NCBI RefSeq assembly: GCF_001590835.1
Contig: NZ_LTAQ01000001.1
Location: 421,989 to 485,988 of the forward strand
Reading direction: 5' to 3'
DNA: 64,000 nucleotides
Source of the DNA: Bacillus gaemokensis
GTDB taxonomy: Bacteria > Bacillota > Bacilli > Bacillales > Bacillaceae_G
Shown piece after piece: positions 26,977 through 36,618 of the stretch (positions are counted from its first letter, which is position 1; each line of letters starts with the position of its first letter). The position numbers were made by a program, and so were the translations under genes. The notes under the pieces were generated by a model. That model was not told the origin of the DNA. It made no database searches and saw only the letters and a program-made list of their open reading frames with translations.

Positions 26977-27144
26977 TTAATGTCCACGATGTTTTTGCTT
27001 TGCCTTTTGTACTTTTATGAAACGCTTTCTTTGTTTTTCTGCTTCCCGTTCCTCTTTATATTGCACTCGCTTTTCTTGCTTATACACTTCATAAGATAAA
27101 CTGATTGCCTCTTGTGCTTTTGTATTTCCATCACTATTATATCG
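26977..27144 (-). pseudogene. C-terminal remnant of a YjdF-family (DUF2992) protein
   Basis: An open frame of 55 codons without a start codon, immediately after the Nudix gene. It reads DGNTKAQEAISLSYEVYKQE, then a Lys/Glu/Arg/Gln-rich stretch ending KAKQKHRGH. The TKAQEA entry, charged helix and KHRG end are those of YjdF-family C-termini. The N-terminal half is missing: a stop lies 6 codons upstream of 27144 and no ATG, GTG or TTG precedes residue 20. The Nudix gene has probably been joined here by deletion. It may still be transcribed, as its terminator is intact. Confidence 0.65.
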
Positions 27145-27148
27145 TATT

Positions 27149-27610
27149 TTACTTAGTATTTACTATTTCTACATACGTCTCAATCATTTTTTTATGTGAG
27201 CCTACAATATAATCAGGAAGCTCTCTTATCGGAAAAAACTTAAGTTCGACTGCTTCTTCTTTGTTTATAGATAACGTGCCTTCATACTCGTTTGAATAAT
27301 AGGCCGTCGTTACCGCTTGAAACTCGTCACCGTTTGCTAATTTCATAAAATAGTTAGCCCCAGAAAACACATTGATTAAACGTAAATTTTTCACATGAAT
27401 ACCTGCTTCTTCATACACTTCACGGCAAGCTGTTTCTTCTGGTGATTCACCAAGTTCCATCAAGCCGCCAAGCAATCCCCATTTTCCATATGGTTCTGTT
27501 CGTTGTTGTAATAAAACATGTCCATTTTCATTTATTACAAGAACAACAGCACCTACTAAAATTAAAGGGCGATGACCAACTACTTTTCGTAACTCTTCCA
27601 CATATCCCAT
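27149..27610 (-). CDS. Nudix hydrolase
   Basis: 153-residue hydrolase of nucleoside diphosphates linked to another group. The Nudix box runs GGLMELGESPEETACREVYE plus EAG (about residues 47-69), with REVYEEAG as the metal-binding core. The substrate is unknown. GGGAGGTGTTTCC precedes the ATG. It lies directly upstream of the yjdF remnant on the same strand. Confidence 0.88.
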   Translation of the reverse strand: MGYVEELRKVVGHRPLILVGAVVLVINENGHVLLQQRTEPYGKWGLLGGLMELGESPEETACREVYEEAGIHVKNLRLINVFSGANYFMKLANGDEFQAVTTAYYSNEYEGTLSINKEEAVELKFFPIRELPDYIVGSHKKMIETYVEIVNTK

Positions 27611-27926
27611 GGAAACACCTCCCTCTTTTTATTTCGTTGTCCACACTATTGTATCATATGCATAGAGTGGTAAAATGCGTATACATTTCATTTTTTTAAC
27701 AAAATATCAATTCGTTCCACCTCATCTATCATTGCTAATTGAATGAATTCTAGGAAGACCTTTTTAATAATTCTTCCTTTGCTCATATTTCTGTTTTCCT
27801 ACTAAAGCAAACACATCCTATATGAGAAAGATGATGGGCCTACTCAAAAATATATATGCATGAATCCGTACTCCTTAATCATTACAAACTTTCTTTAATT
27901 TGTGATCATTAAGACCCTCTCTATAC
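27611..27926. other. Intergenic region upstream of the Nudix gene
   Basis: About 315 bp. The left part holds the Nudix leader. Positions 27688-27786 (minus) contain a 32-codon frame starting MSKGRIIKKVFLEFIQLAMI with coding-like composition but a poorly placed AGGA; it could be a gene remnant or small protein. Nothing else is visible. Confidence 0.4.
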
Positions 27927-27963
27927 AAAAAAGCTGATTCGTATAAGAACGAATCAGCTTTTT
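27927..27963 (-). terminator. Terminator of the RodA/FtsW-family gene
   Basis: AAAAAGCTGATTCGT and ACGAATCAGCTTTTT form a 15-bp stem with a short loop. Confidence 0.85.
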
Positions 27964-27976
27964 GAATAAATTAACT

Positions 27977-29155
27977 TTAATTAACTGAAAACATGTACTT
28001 TTTGTACGTTTTCCGTACCGATAAGACGAGCCCCATCATCATCATATTCGAGAATAAGGAACTTCCTCCATATGATAAAAATGGAAGTGCAATCCCTTTT
28101 ACCGGCATTAATCCAACAATCATACCAACATTTTGGAAGATTTGCAGTGTTAAGACACCAATGATACCAGCACATAATAGTGTACCAAATAGATTATCTG
28201 CTGAATAACCAATTATAATTGTTCGATAGAGAAGAAGAAGGAACATAAATACAACAAAAGCTGCAATTAAAAATCCACCTTCTTCAGCAATTGTAGCGAA
28301 AATGAAATCGGTATGTTTTTCAGGAATATAGACACTACCATACCCAAACCCTTTTCCGTCCATTCCTCCACTACCAACCGCTAAAATAGATTGTTGTGTT
28401 TGATACCCTTGATCTGCATGCTCAAATGGATCTAACCAACCCAAAATTCGTGATTGTTGATGCGGCTTTAATAACGGAACCAATTTTTTAAAAATAATAT
28501 CTGGATATTTCAAAAAGATAAACACTAACGAGGACAATATGGTCAGTGGAATAACTGTACATATTGCAATTAATTTCTTTTGAATACCTGACATAAATAA
28601 AATACATGCAATGCCTGCTGCATATAAGAAAACCATCCCTGTATCAGGTTGACTATATACAATCAATGAAGGCGGGATTGATACTAAAATGATTTTACCT
28701 ACTAATATCATATCCGTTTGAAATGTTCGTGCTGTATATTTCGCATTATGCTTCACTGCTAAACTTGCAATTAGAATCAGCAATGCGATTTTGAAAAACT
28801 CTGACGGCTGGATAGCCCCAAGAACCGGAACTTTAAACCATCTTTTTGCTCCTAAAATTTCAGGCGTTAAAGCTTTAAATGGTGAAATCTTAAGTATTAT
28901 AATCGACGCAAACCCAACAATATAAAATGGCCAAGCTAACTTTTGCAATTGATCTAAATCGATACTCGCAACGAGTAGTAACAATACAGCACCTATTACA
29001 TAGTTGATTCCTTGTTTCATTGCAAAGTTTGAATTTCCATATTGTCCTGTTTGCTGACTGCTATATATAGCAGCTATACTTGTGACGCACAGCACACACA
29101 AAATTAAAATTAATTTTACATCTAAACTCTTTAGAAACTCGGTACTTCTCTTCAT
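27977..29155 (-). CDS. SEDS-family cell-shape/division protein (RodA/FtsW/SpoVE-like)
   Basis: Peptidoglycan glycosyltransferase of the SEDS family with about ten membrane helices. Conserved regions include VLGAIQPSEFFKIALL, YSQPDTGMVFLYAAG, the AEEGGF segment and C-terminal GIALPFLSYGGSSL. ATG 29155 (392 aa) has AGGAGGATGTC before it. The length fits RodA-type paralogues. Whether it serves elongation, division or sporulation is not clear from the sequence; the gene stands alone. Confidence 0.88.
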   Translation of the reverse strand: MKRSTEFLKSLDVKLILILCVLCVTSIAAIYSSQQTGQYGNSNFAMKQGINYVIGAVLLLLVASIDLDQLQKLAWPFYIVGFASIIILKISPFKALTPEILGAKRWFKVPVLGAIQPSEFFKIALLILIASLAVKHNAKYTARTFQTDMILVGKIILVSIPPSLIVYSQPDTGMVFLYAAGIACILFMSGIQKKLIAICTVIPLTILSSLVFIFLKYPDIIFKKLVPLLKPHQQSRILGWLDPFEHADQGYQTQQSILAVGSGGMDGKGFGYGSVYIPEKHTDFIFATIAEEGGFLIAAFVVFMFLLLLYRTIIIGYSADNLFGTLLCAGIIGVLTLQIFQNVGMIVGLMPVKGIALPFLSYGGSSLFSNMMMMGLVLSVRKTYKKYMFSVN

Positions 29156-29474
29156 GACATCCTCCTGAAACATTGTTAAAGCAAAATAAAAAACCAGGAG
29201 TCAACAACCTTCATGTTTTGACGACTGATTGCACAGAATCTATAAAATACTTATATAGAATAACTTTCTTTTTCATACAATACAATATATTATACTACAG
29301 ATTCATCAGTAAGGTTTGCCAAAAAAATTATTCTTTTCTTATTTTATATCTATATAGAGAATATCAGCAATGGATTTTCGTAAATTTATAATACATTGCT
29401 ATTCATTGTAAGATTACTGGAAGAATGTTTATTTTATTGTGGAATAGAGAATAGGAAAGTAAACTTTTACAAAG
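29156..29474. other. Intergenic region upstream of the RodA-like gene
   Basis: About 320 bp, AT-rich. A TATAAT occurs on the minus strand near 29290 but lacks a good -35. No hairpin or coding region worth annotating is seen apart from the bkd terminator at its right end. Confidence 0.4.
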
Positions 29475-29502
29475 AAAAAAGCTCGCATGTTGCGAGCTTT
29501 TT
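29475..29502 (-). terminator. Terminator of the bkd operon
   Basis: AAAAAGCTCGC and GCGAGCTTTTT form an 11-bp stem with a 4-6 nt loop beyond the bkdB stop. Confidence 0.85.
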
Positions 29503-29503
29503 A

Positions 29504-30826
29504 TTAATATACAGATGTATTATTTTCAGATACATTTTCAAGAATTTCTTTTACGTGTCCTAAGAACTTACCACAAATCAAGCCATCCAGTACACGATGG
29601 TCAAGCGATAGACATAAGTTAACCATATCACGTGCACCAAACATACCATTATCCATAATAACCGGGCGTTTCACAATAGATTCTACTTGTAAAATAGCAG
29701 CTTGTGGATGGTTAATAATACCCATAGATTGAACTGAACCAAATGATCCTGTGTTATTAATTGTAAATGTACCGCCTTGCATTTCATCTGCTTTTAACGA
29801 TTTTGTCCGTACTTTGCCTGCAAGTTCTGTAATTTCACGAGCGATTCCTTTAATTGTTTTCTCATCCGCTTGTTTAATAACAGGTACAAATAATTCATTT
29901 TCTGTTGCAACTGCGATAGAAAGATTGATATCTTTCTTCTGAACGATTTTATCGCCAGCCCACATTGAGTTAATTTGTGGGTATTCTTTCAATGCTTGTG
30001 CAACTGCTTTTACGAAGAATGCAAAGAACGTTAAATTGAACCCTTCACGCTTTTTAAATTCGCCTTTGATTGAATTACGGTATGATACAAGATTTGTTAC
30101 ATCTACTTCAATCATCATCCAAGCATGAGGCGCTTCATGTTTACTACGTAGCATATTTGCTGCAATTGCTTTACGCACACCTGTCACTGGAATTTCGATA
30201 TCTCCAGGTACTGTCGGTACAGAAACTGGTTTTTCCGCTTCTGTTTTTTGTGCTACTGGTGCTGGTGTAGTCACTTTTGGTGCTTCCGCTGGTGTCGGTA
30301 CAGATACAACCGCCCCCTCTTTCTTCGCACCTACTACTGGAATACTTCCAGATTCAACTAGCTTTAAAATATCTTTACGTGTAATACGGCCATTTGCTCC
30401 CGTACCTTCTACTGCATCTAAATCAATATTATGCTCACCTGCAAGCTTTAATACAGCTGGTGAGAAACGTGGCTTACCATCAGTTGGTTGCTTCACTTTT
30501 GATACTTTTTCAGCTACAGCTACTTCTACTTTTGGTTCCTCTTTTGTTTTCTCTTCTACAGCAGTGGCAGCTACTTCATCTGCGCCCTCTACTTGAATCA
30601 CACAAACAGTTTCACCTACAGCAAGTGTATCGCCTTCACCAGCGATTAACTCTTTCACAATTCCCGTGAAAGAAGATGGTACTTCTGCATTTACTTTATC
30701 TGTCATTACCTCTGCAAGCGGATCATATTTATTTACGTGATCGCCAACGTTTACGAGCCACTTACTAATTGTACCTTCTGTTACGCTCTCCCCGAGCTGA
30801 GGCATTGTAATATTTTCTACAGCCAT
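29504..30826 (-). CDS. bkdB: Branched-chain alpha-keto acid dehydrogenase E2 (dihydrolipoyl acyltransferase)
   Basis: Core of the branched-chain keto acid dehydrogenase complex; transfers acyl groups from lipoyl to CoA. Lipoyl domain 1-76 with lipoylated Lys in EVMTDKVNAEVPS (about residue 43). An Ala/Pro/Lys linker follows, then the peripheral-subunit-binding domain (RFSPAVLKLAGEHNIDLDAV), a second linker, and the catalytic domain from about residue 210 with the active-site LDHRVLDGLICG. 440 residues is normal. It is the last gene of the operon. Confidence 0.95.
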   Translation of the reverse strand: MAVENITMPQLGESVTEGTISKWLVNVGDHVNKYDPLAEVMTDKVNAEVPSSFTGIVKELIAGEGDTLAVGETVCVIQVEGADEVAATAVEEKTKEEPKVEVAVAEKVSKVKQPTDGKPRFSPAVLKLAGEHNIDLDAVEGTGANGRITRKDILKLVESGSIPVVGAKKEGAVVSVPTPAEAPKVTTPAPVAQKTEAEKPVSVPTVPGDIEIPVTGVRKAIAANMLRSKHEAPHAWMMIEVDVTNLVSYRNSIKGEFKKREGFNLTFFAFFVKAVAQALKEYPQINSMWAGDKIVQKKDINLSIAVATENELFVPVIKQADEKTIKGIAREITELAGKVRTKSLKADEMQGGTFTINNTGSFGSVQSMGIINHPQAAILQVESIVKRPVIMDNGMFGARDMVNLCLSLDHRVLDGLICGKFLGHVKEILENVSENNTSVY

Positions 30827-30841
30827 GTATAGTCCCCCCGA

Positions 30842-31825
30842 TTAAAATTCCGCAAGTTCACGCATTGCTTTTTCAACTTTATCTGGATTTACCATAAAGA
30901 ATTTTTCCATTGTTGGTGCATATGGCATCGCTGGAACGTCTGGGCCTGCAAGACGCGCAACTGGTGCATCTAAATCAAACAAGCAATTTTCCGCAATAAT
31001 TGCTGCCACTTCACTCATAATGCTTCCTTCTTTATTATCTTCCGTTACAAGAAGAACTTTACCTGTTTTTGACGCCGCTTCAATAATTGCTTCTTTATCT
31101 AATGGATACACAGTACGTAAATCAAGAATATGTGCTGAAATACCATCTTGCGCTAATTTTTCAGCTGCTTGAAGAGCAAAGTGAACACATAATCCGTATG
31201 TGATAACAGTAATATCATCACCTTCACGCTTTACATCCGCTTTTCCAATTGGTAATACGTAATCATCTTCTGGTACTTCACCTTTAATTAGGCGATATGC
31301 ACGTTTATGTTCAAAGAATAATACTGGGTCTTCATCACGGATTGCCGCTTTTAATAATCCCTTTGCATCATATGGTGTTGAAGGAATAACAATTTTTAAA
31401 CCTGGTTGGTTTGCGAACATTGCTTCTACAGACTGCGAATGATACAAGGCACCATGAACCCCACCACCAAATGGCGCACGAATTGTTAGTGGACAGGTCC
31501 AGTCATTATTTGAACGATAACGAATTTTTGCTGCCTCAGAAACAATTTGGTTTACTGCTGGCATAATAAAATCAGCAAATTGCATTTCAGCAATTGGACG
31601 CATACCATACATTGCTGCACCGATCGCCACCCCTGCAATTGCAGATTCTGCAAGCGGTGTATCAAGCGAACGGTCTTCACCAAATTGGTCATATAATCCG
31701 TGGGTCGCTTTAAATACGCCACCTTTTTTACCAACGTCTTCTCCTAATACAAATACTTTCTCATCGCGTTCCATTTCTTCGCGCATCGCTAATGTAATCG
31801 CGTCAATATAAGACATTACAGCCAT
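30842..31825 (-). CDS. bkdAB: Branched-chain alpha-keto acid dehydrogenase E1 beta
   Basis: Beta subunit of the thiamine-diphosphate E1, forming an alpha2beta2 enzyme with bkdAA. 327 residues; ALGEDVGKKGGVFKATHGL and PLAESAIAGVAIGAAMYGMR near the N-terminus, APFGGGVHGALYHSQSVEA in the middle and a transketolase C-terminal domain (DLRTVYPLDKEAI). It lies 13 bp from bkdAA and 15 bp from bkdB. Confidence 0.95.
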   Translation of the reverse strand: MAVMSYIDAITLAMREEMERDEKVFVLGEDVGKKGGVFKATHGLYDQFGEDRSLDTPLAESAIAGVAIGAAMYGMRPIAEMQFADFIMPAVNQIVSEAAKIRYRSNNDWTCPLTIRAPFGGGVHGALYHSQSVEAMFANQPGLKIVIPSTPYDAKGLLKAAIRDEDPVLFFEHKRAYRLIKGEVPEDDYVLPIGKADVKREGDDITVITYGLCVHFALQAAEKLAQDGISAHILDLRTVYPLDKEAIIEAASKTGKVLLVTEDNKEGSIMSEVAAIIAENCLFDLDAPVARLAGPDVPAMPYAPTMEKFFMVNPDKVEKAMRELAEF

Positions 31826-31838
31826 GAAACGTTCCCCC

Positions 31839-32840
31839 CTATTCTGCGTATACGTGCTTCAATGCGTCTTCAGGTGCTGCATACGGAGCATTTTCTGCAT
31901 ATTCTGTAGCTTCATTTACAATATGCATAATTTCGTCTAACATTTGTTTTTCAGATTCCTCTGTTAACACGCCAACCTCTTTTAAATAAGCCGCAAATGT
32001 AAAGATTGAATCTTTTTTCTTCGCTTCTTCTACTTCTTCTTTATCGCGATATACACGATCATCATCGTCACTAGAGTGTGCTGTTAAACGATAGGATACC
32101 GTTTCAACTAAAGTTGGGCCTTCACCTCGGCGACCACGGTCTGCTGCTTCTTTTACAACTTTATATACTTCAAGTGGATCATTTCCATCCACTGTATATC
32201 CTGGCATTCCGTAACCAATTGCACGATCGGATACATTTTTACATGCTAATTGCTTTTCAACTGGGATAGAAATCGCGTATTTATTATTTTCACACATGAA
32301 GATAACAGGTAATTTGTGTACACCTGCAAAGTTAGCACCTTCGTGGAAATCTCCTTGGTTAGAAGAACCTTCACCGAAGGTAACAAACGTTACTAAATCT
32401 TTCTTTTCCATTTTTCCTGCTAATGCAATACCTACTGCATGAGGTACTTGCGTTGTAACTGGTGATGAACCTGTCACAATACGATTTTTCTTTTGACCGA
32501 AGTGACCAGGCATTTGACGGCCACCAGAGTTTGGATCTCCTGCTTTTGCAAAGCCAGACAACATAAGCTCTTTTGCTGTCATACCAAATGCTAGCACAAC
32601 ACCCATATCACGATAATATGGTAATGCATAATCTTTTTCACGATCAAGTGCAAATGCTGCACCTACTTGTGCAGCTTCCTGTCCTTGACAAGAAATTACG
32701 AATGGAATTTTCCCTGCACGGTTTAATAACCACATACGTTCGTCAATTTTACGTGCAAGCAACATCGTACGATACATTTCTAATACTTGCTCATCACTTA
32801 AGCCAAGCTCTTCATGGCGCTTTTCTTTTACTTCTGCCAT
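31839..32840 (-). CDS. bkdAA: Branched-chain alpha-keto acid dehydrogenase E1 alpha
   Basis: Alpha subunit of E1, which decarboxylates 2-oxo acids from Leu, Ile and Val with thiamine diphosphate. Diphosphate motif: FGEGSSNQGDFHEGANFAGV, with GSSPVTTQVPHAVGIALAGK before it. The phosphorylation-loop-like region is YRLTAHSSDDDDRVYR. I start at ATG 32840 (333 aa); AGGAGGT is 7 nt before it, while the upstream ATG 32846 nearly touches that site. Confidence 0.95.
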   Translation of the reverse strand: MAEVKEKRHEELGLSDEQVLEMYRTMLLARKIDERMWLLNRAGKIPFVISCQGQEAAQVGAAFALDREKDYALPYYRDMGVVLAFGMTAKELMLSGFAKAGDPNSGGRQMPGHFGQKKNRIVTGSSPVTTQVPHAVGIALAGKMEKKDLVTFVTFGEGSSNQGDFHEGANFAGVHKLPVIFMCENNKYAISIPVEKQLACKNVSDRAIGYGMPGYTVDGNDPLEVYKVVKEAADRGRRGEGPTLVETVSYRLTAHSSDDDDRVYRDKEEVEEAKKKDSIFTFAAYLKEVGVLTEESEKQMLDEIMHIVNEATEYAENAPYAAPEDALKHVYAE

Positions 32841-32866
32841 TTTCATAACCTCCTAAATCCACATTT

Positions 32867-34288
32867 TTATGCGTGTAACGCTTTCCCATCTACTGCTAAT
32901 GCAGCTTCACCAATCGCTTCTGATAATGATGGATGCGGATGAATTGTATGTGCCACTTCCCAAGGTGTTGCATCAAGTACTCTTGCAAGACCAGCTTCAG
33001 AAATCATGTCCGTTACATGTGGGCCGATCATATGAACACCGAGAATGTCATTTGTTTCTTCATCAACTACAAGTTTCACAAAACCATCTGATTCTCCATA
33101 TACAAGTGCTTTTCCAATTGCACGGAATGAGAATTTACCTACTTTTAATTTGTAGCCTTTTTCTTTCGCTTCTTGTTCCGTTAAACCAACGGAAGCAACT
33201 TCCGGACTACTATATACACATTTCGATACCATAGAGTAATCAATTGGCATAACTTCTTTACCAGCAATATGTTCCACAGCAACAATACCTTCATGTGAAG
33301 CAACATGTGCAAGCTGTAAGCCGCCAATTACATCACCAATTGCATAAATATGTGATTCTTTCGTTTGATAAAACTCATTTGTTTGAATGTATCCTTTTTC
33401 CAGGGTAATGTCAGTATTCTCTAGGCCAATGTTTTGCGTATTTGCTCGTCTTCCTACGGATACGAGCATTTTTTCAGCCTTGAATTCTTTGTTTTCACCA
33501 TTGTGTTCTGCTTGAATTGCTACGCCATTATCTTTTACTAATGTTTCTGGTAATACTTTTGCACCCGTCACTACTTTAATTCCTTTTTTCTTTAAGAGAC
33601 GTTGCATTTCTTTTGAAACATCTTGATCTTCCAGAGGTAAAACATGCTTTGCATATTCTAATACAGTAACCTCTACACCGAAATCAGCAAGCATAGACGC
33701 CCACTCAATCCCAATTACACCACCACCGACAATAATGATAGACTTCGGAAGCGTTTCCATTTTTAGAGCATGATCCGATGACATTACGTATTCTCCATCT
33801 AATTCTAATCCTGGTAATGAATTTGGATGAGAACCTGTTGCAATGAGCACATTTTTCGGGATTAACATTTCATTCTCTTCCCCACTCGCAAGTTCAACCG
33901 AAATTGTTCCTGGCATTGGAGAGAAGATAGAAGGTCCAAGAATTCGGCCGATACCTTCAAACACATCAATTTTACCTTGCTTCATTAAATGCTGAACACC
34001 TTTGTGAAGCTGCGTTACAATCTTTTCTTTACGCTCTTGTACTTTAGCAAAATTTAATTCCACATTACTCGTTACAACACCAAACTCTTCACTCTTTTTC
34101 GCAGTTGCAAATACTTCAGCACTGCGTAGTAGCGCTTTACTAGGGATACAGCCTTTGTGTAAACAAGTACCACCAAGATTATCTTTTTCAACAAGCGCTG
34201 TTTTTAGCCCTAATTGTGATGCACGAATAGCAGCAACATATCCACCAGTACCGCCGCCAACGATGACTAAATCATATTCTTTTGCCAT
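32867..34288 (-). CDS. lpdV: Dihydrolipoyl dehydrogenase (E3) of the branched-chain complex
   Basis: FAD enzyme that reoxidises dihydrolipoyl groups with NAD. FAD loop IVGGGTGGYVAAIRASQLG, redox disulfide GGTCLHKGCIPSKALL (about residues 40-55), NAD loop IVGGGVIGIEWAS, second FAD motif IYAIGDV, and C-terminal active His in HTIHPHPSLSEA. 473 residues. Its place in the bkd operon marks it as the dedicated LpdV rather than the PDH copy. Confidence 0.94.
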   Translation of the reverse strand: MAKEYDLVIVGGGTGGYVAAIRASQLGLKTALVEKDNLGGTCLHKGCIPSKALLRSAEVFATAKKSEEFGVVTSNVELNFAKVQERKEKIVTQLHKGVQHLMKQGKIDVFEGIGRILGPSIFSPMPGTISVELASGEENEMLIPKNVLIATGSHPNSLPGLELDGEYVMSSDHALKMETLPKSIIIVGGGVIGIEWASMLADFGVEVTVLEYAKHVLPLEDQDVSKEMQRLLKKKGIKVVTGAKVLPETLVKDNGVAIQAEHNGENKEFKAEKMLVSVGRRANTQNIGLENTDITLEKGYIQTNEFYQTKESHIYAIGDVIGGLQLAHVASHEGIVAVEHIAGKEVMPIDYSMVSKCVYSSPEVASVGLTEQEAKEKGYKLKVGKFSFRAIGKALVYGESDGFVKLVVDEETNDILGVHMIGPHVTDMISEAGLARVLDATPWEVAHTIHPHPSLSEAIGEAALAVDGKALHA

Positions 34289-34292
34289 TATC

Positions 34293-35396
34293 TCAACCCC
34301 TAGCTACCGTTTCTTTTTCTCGTACAACATACTCTTTTGGAGCTTCTTCCTCACGTAATACACGAAGCGCTCCTTCTGCTAATGCTTGTAATTCATCTTC
34401 TCCAGGATGCACAATGACATCTGCGATCCAATGAACACGCTCTTTTATTTCATCCACAAGGATTTTGCTATATGCGAGTCCACCCGTTAAAACGATAGCA
34501 TCTACTTTCCCATGAAGAACAGCGCTTGCTCCGCCAATTTCTTTTGCAACTTGATATGCCATTGCTTTGTAAACCAAAGTTGCTTCAGGATCACCTTTTT
34601 CAACCATGTTTTCAACCTTAATTGCATCATTTGTACCGATGAGACTCACTAATCCGCCTTGTCCAACAATCTTTTTCATCATTTCATCACGGTAATACTC
34701 ACCAGAGAAACACATTTCTATTAATTGACCAACCGGTACTGTTCCAGCACGCTCTGGACTAAATGGTCCTTCTCCGTTCAAGCCATTATTTACATCAATA
34801 ACTTTTCCATTTTTATGAGCACCAACTGTAATTCCCCCGCCCATATGAGCAATTAATAAATTTAAATCTTCATATTTACGATCTAGTTCTTCTGCAACTT
34901 TACGTGCCACAGCTTTTTGGTTTAATGCATGAAAAATACTTTTTCTCTCCATACCAGAAATACCGCTAATACGCGCAATTGGATCCATTTCATCCACAAC
35001 AACCGGATCAACGATGAATGCTGGAATATTTAATCCTGAGGCAATTTCATATGCTAAAATGCCTCCAAGATTTGAAGCGTGATGGCCACTATATCCATTT
35101 CTTAAATCTTCTAACATCGATTCGTTTACTGTATAAGTACCACCTTCAATAGGACGAAGTAAGCCTCCGCGGCCACAAACAGCGTTTAATTTCGAAATAT
35201 TAATACCATGAGAATGTAAAACTTCTAAAATTGTCTCTTTTCGAAATTCATATTGATCAATAATTCGTTTATATTTCCCAATTTTATCTACATCATGACG
35301 AATAGTTTCTTCTAAAACGGGTCTCTCATTATCAAAAACACCTATTTTTGTGGATGTACTACCCGGATTAATAACAAGGATTCGATTTAAGGACAA
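34293..35396 (-). CDS. buk: Butyrate kinase
   Basis: Acetokinase-family enzyme converting butyryl- or isobutyryl-phosphate-type intermediates to the acid with ATP formation. N-terminus [32 protein letters not shown] and [15 protein letters not shown] are family hallmarks. I choose TTG 35396 (367 aa): GGTGGAGGT lies 7 nt before it, and the ATG 35423 lies ahead of that site. It works with ptb to convert branched-chain acyl-CoA to acids. Confidence 0.93.
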   Translation of the reverse strand: MSLNRILVINPGSTSTKIGVFDNERPVLEETIRHDVDKIGKYKRIIDQYEFRKETILEVLHSHGINISKLNAVCGRGGLLRPIEGGTYTVNESMLEDLRNGYSGHHASNLGGILAYEIASGLNIPAFIVDPVVVDEMDPIARISGISGMERKSIFHALNQKAVARKVAEELDRKYEDLNLLIAHMGGGITVGAHKNGKVIDVNNGLNGEGPFSPERAGTVPVGQLIEMCFSGEYYRDEMMKKIVGQGGLVSLIGTNDAIKVENMVEKGDPEATLVYKAMAYQVAKEIGGASAVLHGKVDAIVLTGGLAYSKILVDEIKERVHWIADVIVHPGEDELQALAEGALRVLREEEAPKEYVVREKETVARG

Positions 35397-35430
35397 TGTT
35401 GCTACCTCCACCTTTAAATTCAAAAGGCAG

Positions 35431-35462
35431 CGGAAACCTCATAAGAGGTAACCACAGCTTTT
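35431..35462 (-). terminator. Possible intra-operon hairpin between bcd and buk
   Basis: On the minus strand GGTTACCTC and GAGGTTTCC pair around 4 nt, inside a wider imperfect stem ended by CCTTTTG. It may attenuate or stabilise transcript between the two genes. Confidence 0.4.
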
Positions 35463-35483
35463 GTAAAATTTATATATGATAGA

Positions 35484-36584
35484 TTAGCGACGGCTAATAA
35501 TGTTATGGCCGTTGCGTAAGAATGTACTACGAGTATTTTTTAAACTTGCAATACGTTCTTCAGCTAGACGATCTGCTGCAACATAAGTTGGTACACCGTC
35601 ACGTTTTGAAATCTCAATTACTTTTGCAATTGTGTCATAAATAGATTCTACGCGTTTTAGTGCACGTTCTCTATTATATCCATACAATTCATCTGCTACG
35701 TTAATTACGCCGCCTGCATTAATTACATAGTCTGGTGCGTATACAATTCCCATTTCATGAACCGCATCACCATGACGATCTTCTTTTAATTGATTATTTG
35801 CAGAACCTGCAATTACTTTTGCTTTAAGTTGTGGAATTGTTTCGTCATTTACTGTTGCACCTAATGCACATGGTGCATAAATGTCACATTCTACACCGTA
35901 AATTTCATTCGGCTCAACTGCTGTTGCACCAAATTCTTCTACTGCACGTTGGACAGCTTCTTTATTAATATCTGTAACAATTAGTTGTGCCCCTTCAGCG
36001 TGTAAATGTTTGCATAGGTGGTATGCTACGTTACCAACACCTTGAACAGCGATTACTTTTCCTTCTAGGCTATCTGTACCAAATGCCTCTTTAGCAGCTG
36101 CTTTCATACCACGATAAACACCATATGCAGTTACTGGAGATGGGTTACCAGAAGAACCGAATGAAGGTGAAATTCCTGTTACGAAGTCAGTTTCTTCGTG
36201 AATGATATCCATATCATCAACAGTTGTACCGACATCTTCTGCAGTAATATATCGCCCGTTTAGTCCTTGAATGTAACGGCCTAATGCACGGAACATTGCT
36301 TCACTTTTATCTTTACGTGGGTCGCCGATGATAACTGTTTTCGCACCACCTAAGTTTAAACCAGCTGCTGCATTTTTATATGTCATCCCTTTTGCAAGGC
36401 GCAATGCATCTTCAATCGCCGCTTCTTCAGAATCATATGTCCACATTCTTGTTCCACCAAGAGCTGGTCCAAGCGTTGTATCATGAATTGCAATGATTGC
36501 TTTTAAGCCAGATTCTTTATCTTGACAAAATACTACTTGTTCATAATCATATTTTTCTAAGTATTCGAAGATTTCTAATGTCAT
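35484..36584 (-). CDS. bcd: Leucine dehydrogenase
   Basis: NAD-dependent deamination of Leu, Ile and Val to the keto acids used by the Bkd complex. Glycine-rich catalytic region [10 protein letters not shown] and [20 protein letters not shown] (catalytic Lys residues), Rossmann loop [11 protein letters not shown], and [12 protein letters not shown] 36584 (366 aa) has GGGGGA 7 nt upstream; ATG 36590 is too close. It is the second gene of the operon after ptb. Confidence 0.95.
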   Translation of the reverse strand: MTLEIFEYLEKYDYEQVVFCQDKESGLKAIIAIHDTTLGPALGGTRMWTYDSEEAAIEDALRLAKGMTYKNAAAGLNLGGAKTVIIGDPRKDKSEAMFRALGRYIQGLNGRYITAEDVGTTVDDMDIIHEETDFVTGISPSFGSSGNPSPVTAYGVYRGMKAAAKEAFGTDSLEGKVIAVQGVGNVAYHLCKHLHAEGAQLIVTDINKEAVQRAVEEFGATAVEPNEIYGVECDIYAPCALGATVNDETIPQLKAKVIAGSANNQLKEDRHGDAVHEMGIVYAPDYVINAGGVINVADELYGYNRERALKRVESIYDTIAKVIEISKRDGVPTYVAADRLAEERIASLKNTRSTFLRNGHNIISRR

Positions 36585-36618
36585 TGTCATTTCCCCCTAA
36601 TTGTTTTACCCTTTTAGT

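Noticed and set aside
29173-29391. Rightward 72-codon frame upstream of the RodA-like gene
   Set aside because: Low-complexity AT-rich DNA without a ribosome site.
35431-35462. Riboswitch or T-box between bcd and buk
   Set aside because: Only a single imperfect hairpin in a 60-bp gap; no conserved T-box or aptamer elements.
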